This document shows positions 4,918-6,440 of a stretch of DNA of 6,440 nt, piece after piece (the stretch's first letter is position 1; each line of letters begins with the position of its first letter). The stretch lies in contig SKFV01000034.1 of the NCBI GenBank assembly GCA_007117785.1, positions 1 through 6,440 on the forward strand, given 5' to 3'. The position numbers and the translations under genes are program-made. Under the pieces are notes generated by a model, which had not been told where the DNA came from, searched no databases, and was given only the letters and a program-made list of their open reading frames with translations. The stretch comes from Pseudomonas sp. (GTDB lineage Bacteria; Pseudomonadota; Gammaproteobacteria; Pseudomonadales; Pseudomonadaceae).

Positions 4918-6372
4918 TTGATACATTGCTCCCAACAACCCAGACCCAGACACCCAGTCATTGATAATTCAAAGCGCTCCTTGAAAACCCCGCCGACCTT
5001 ACCCGCGCTTACGCGTGGCCCAGTCCTGAGCCACATCATCAGGCTATCAATCCCGGCATCGATGGGTATGGTATTCAACACCTTGTACAACCTTACCGAT
5101 ATCTGGTTCGCGGGTTATCTGGGTGATGATGCGCTTACCGCTTTATCTATAGCAGGCAGTGTGTTTTTCTTGTTGCTATCTATTGGTCTCGGTATTCAGA
5201 CGGGTGCGTCAGCCATGATCGCGCCGGACGTCGGTCGGGGCGCCATGAATGATGGCACCCGTCAGGTTAAAGGCTGGGTCGACAACGTCTGCGGCATGGC
5301 GATTGGCTTCAGTATTATGTCGCTTTTGCTCGGCGCACTGGCCGCGCGACCTTTGGTCGTCTTGTTGGGTGCAGAGCCGCATATCGAACCGTTAGCCATG
5401 GAGTATTTGTGGGTAACCTTGGCAGGGTCTGTAGGTTTCACCCTCTCTTTTGGTGCTGCGGGTGCCTTGATGGCTCTGGGCGATACCAAGTCCAACCGCA
5501 ACGCGCTCGCTATCGGTTTTGTTGCTAACTTTGTGCTCAATCCGCTCTTCATGTTTGGGCTTGGGCTCGGCGTAGCTGGTATAGCGTTAGCCACGGTTAC
5601 CATTAAGCTGGCGACGGCCTTTTACTTGCTAAGCGTTCTCGCTAAGCGGCTCAACATATGCATCAGACCTGCGTTCGACTGGGCACGTTGGCAGGCGTTG
5701 CTCAAGCAAGTACTGCCTGCCAGCTTCAACATGGTGACCATCGTGCTGGGCGGTTTCATTACTGTGGCGCTGATTGGGCAGTTTGGTAGCCATCACGTGG
5801 CGGGTTACACCGTGGGATTGCGACTTGAACAGCTGCTACTCCTGCCTGCGCTGGGCTTGAACAGCGCAGTTATGGCGGTTGCCGGTCAGAATATGGGGGC
5901 CGGGCAGCATGCAAGAGTGGCAGAAACCTACCAGAAAAGTCTGTTGGTTGGCTTGGCAATGGCGGTGGTTTCAGTACCAGTCATGTATTTTTTTTCTCCG
6001 CTGATGGTGGGCTTGTTTACTGATGCGGAAGAGATACAGCGCACTGGCGTAACTTATCTCAGGATCGATGCTTTGGCCTTTTATGCATATGTGGTGTTAT
6101 TTCAAAGCGTCGCGTTGCTGCAGGCCATGCGCAAGCCCCTATTCCCGATGTACCTCGGTATCGCACGGCAACTTGTGGTACCTGCTGCGATCAACTATGC
6201 GCTCATTGTGCTGTGGGGCTATCCCATGGTGTCCATATTCTACACCATCGTGGTGGTGGTGATGGTCAGCGCGGTGATAGCGCATTTTTATACCCGGCGG
6301 GAAATCAGGAGGCTCGCTCATCATGAGCTTCTGACGCCGATAACGCTAAAATCAAAAAATACCAGGAGATAA
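4918..6372 (+). CDS. MATE-family multidrug/toxic compound efflux transporter
   Basis: An inner-membrane secondary antiporter that would export cationic drugs, dyes or metabolites in exchange for Na+ or H+. The 484 residues contain two MatE repeats of about six helices each. Hydrophobic segments are visible near residues 36-57, 72-93, 124-144, 160-186, 196-216, 219-241, 268-287, 305-323, 341-363, 383-402, 413-433 and 437-456. Family hallmarks are IPASMGMVFNTLYNLTDIWF in helix 1 with the conserved Asp61. GALMALGDTKSNRNALAIGF then leads to the LNP loop (207-209) and GVAGIALAT, and repeat two has AVAGQNMGAG (320-329). Length is normal (450-490). The start is probably TTG 4918, with AAGG (4908-4911) six bases upstream. 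The first 35 or so residues are hydrophilic and poorly conserved, so a later start such as TTG 4981 is possible. Substrate cannot be deduced. The stop is five bases before the next gene. Confidence 0.93.
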   Translation: MIHCSQQPRPRHPVIDNSKRSLKTPPTLPALTRGPVLSHIIRLSIPASMGMVFNTLYNLTDIWFAGYLGDDALTALSIAGSVFFLLLSIGLGIQTGASAMIAPDVGRGAMNDGTRQVKGWVDNVCGMAIGFSIMSLLLGALAARPLVVLLGAEPHIEPLAMEYLWVTLAGSVGFTLSFGAAGALMALGDTKSNRNALAIGFVANFVLNPLFMFGLGLGVAGIALATVTIKLATAFYLLSVLAKRLNICIRPAFDWARWQALLKQVLPASFNMVTIVLGGFITVALIGQFGSHHVAGYTVGLRLEQLLLLPALGLNSAVMAVAGQNMGAGQHARVAETYQKSLLVGLAMAVVSVPVMYFFSPLMVGLFTDAEEIQRTGVTYLRIDALAFYAYVVLFQSVALLQAMRKPLFPMYLGIARQLVVPAAINYALIVLWGYPMVSIFYTIVVVVMVSAVIAHFYTRREIRRLAHHELLTPITLKSKNTRR

Positions 6373-6377
6373 ACACC

Positions 6378-6440
6378 ATGTCCGTTTACATAATTGCCAG
6401 ATTTAAAATTCATGATCGTAGCGAATATGACAAATATGAA
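6378..6440 (+). CDS. DUF1330-family protein, N-terminal 21 codons (continues past window)
   Basis: The first residues MSVYIIARFKIHDRSEYDKY fit the start of DUF1330 proteins, small (about 95 residue) ferredoxin-like-fold proteins of unknown function related to the dimeric alpha-beta barrel group. The ATG at 6378 follows the MATE stop by five bases and has AGGAG at 6364-6368 inside the end of that gene, so it is very likely cotranscribed and translationally coupled with the transporter. The frame runs open to the last base. The domain call rests on about 20 residues and is therefore moderate. Confidence 0.75.
   Translation, partial: MSVYIIARFKIHDRSEYDKYE

Overview
The window looks like a chromosomal segment of a Pseudomonas-like gammaproteobacterium. 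The order pheT - ihfA - short MerR-type regulator - tRNA-Pro(GGG), and the protein sequences themselves, match the conserved translation/IHF locus of Pseudomonadaceae. Some features, such as marine-type homologues and moderate GC, would fit a Halopseudomonas-like member, but genus is an inference I cannot confirm without a search.

Left part (1-1110): the end of pheT, ihfA and a MerR-family gene are packed head to tail (4 nt gap, then a 20 nt overlap) and close with a strong hairpin terminator that also suits the convergent gene arriving from the right. That gene (about 1122-1772, minus strand) encodes a small lipoprotein with a long Arg/Gln/Ser/His-rich tail. Its upstream region carries a tandem TCGGTAAA repeat with a 10 bp period.

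Middle part (1950-3330): a tRNA-Pro(GGG) gene has a recognisable promoter and its own terminator. It is followed by a yggL-family gene (ribosome-associated protein) and a YgjP-like zinc metallopeptidase gene. Between these two lies a clear but broken remnant of a PKHD-type Fe(II)/2-oxoglutarate dioxygenase on the minus strand. It makes the metallopeptidase frame look about 45 codons too long; the real start is probably GTG 2835.

Right part (3330-6440): a 366-base stretch without a full gene holds a 38-codon ORF that resembles the very beginning of type I restriction R-subunit/helicase proteins, probably another remnant. Then come an FAD-dependent amine-oxidase-like protein, a MATE-family multidrug/cation antiporter behind its own candidate promoter, and the first 21 codons of a DUF1330-family gene that is probably cotranscribed with the MATE gene.

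I see no new defence, mobile or biosynthetic system. The best observations are the two gene remnants flanking the metallopeptidase, the unusual lipoprotein with its repeat-bearing upstream region, and the start-codon corrections.
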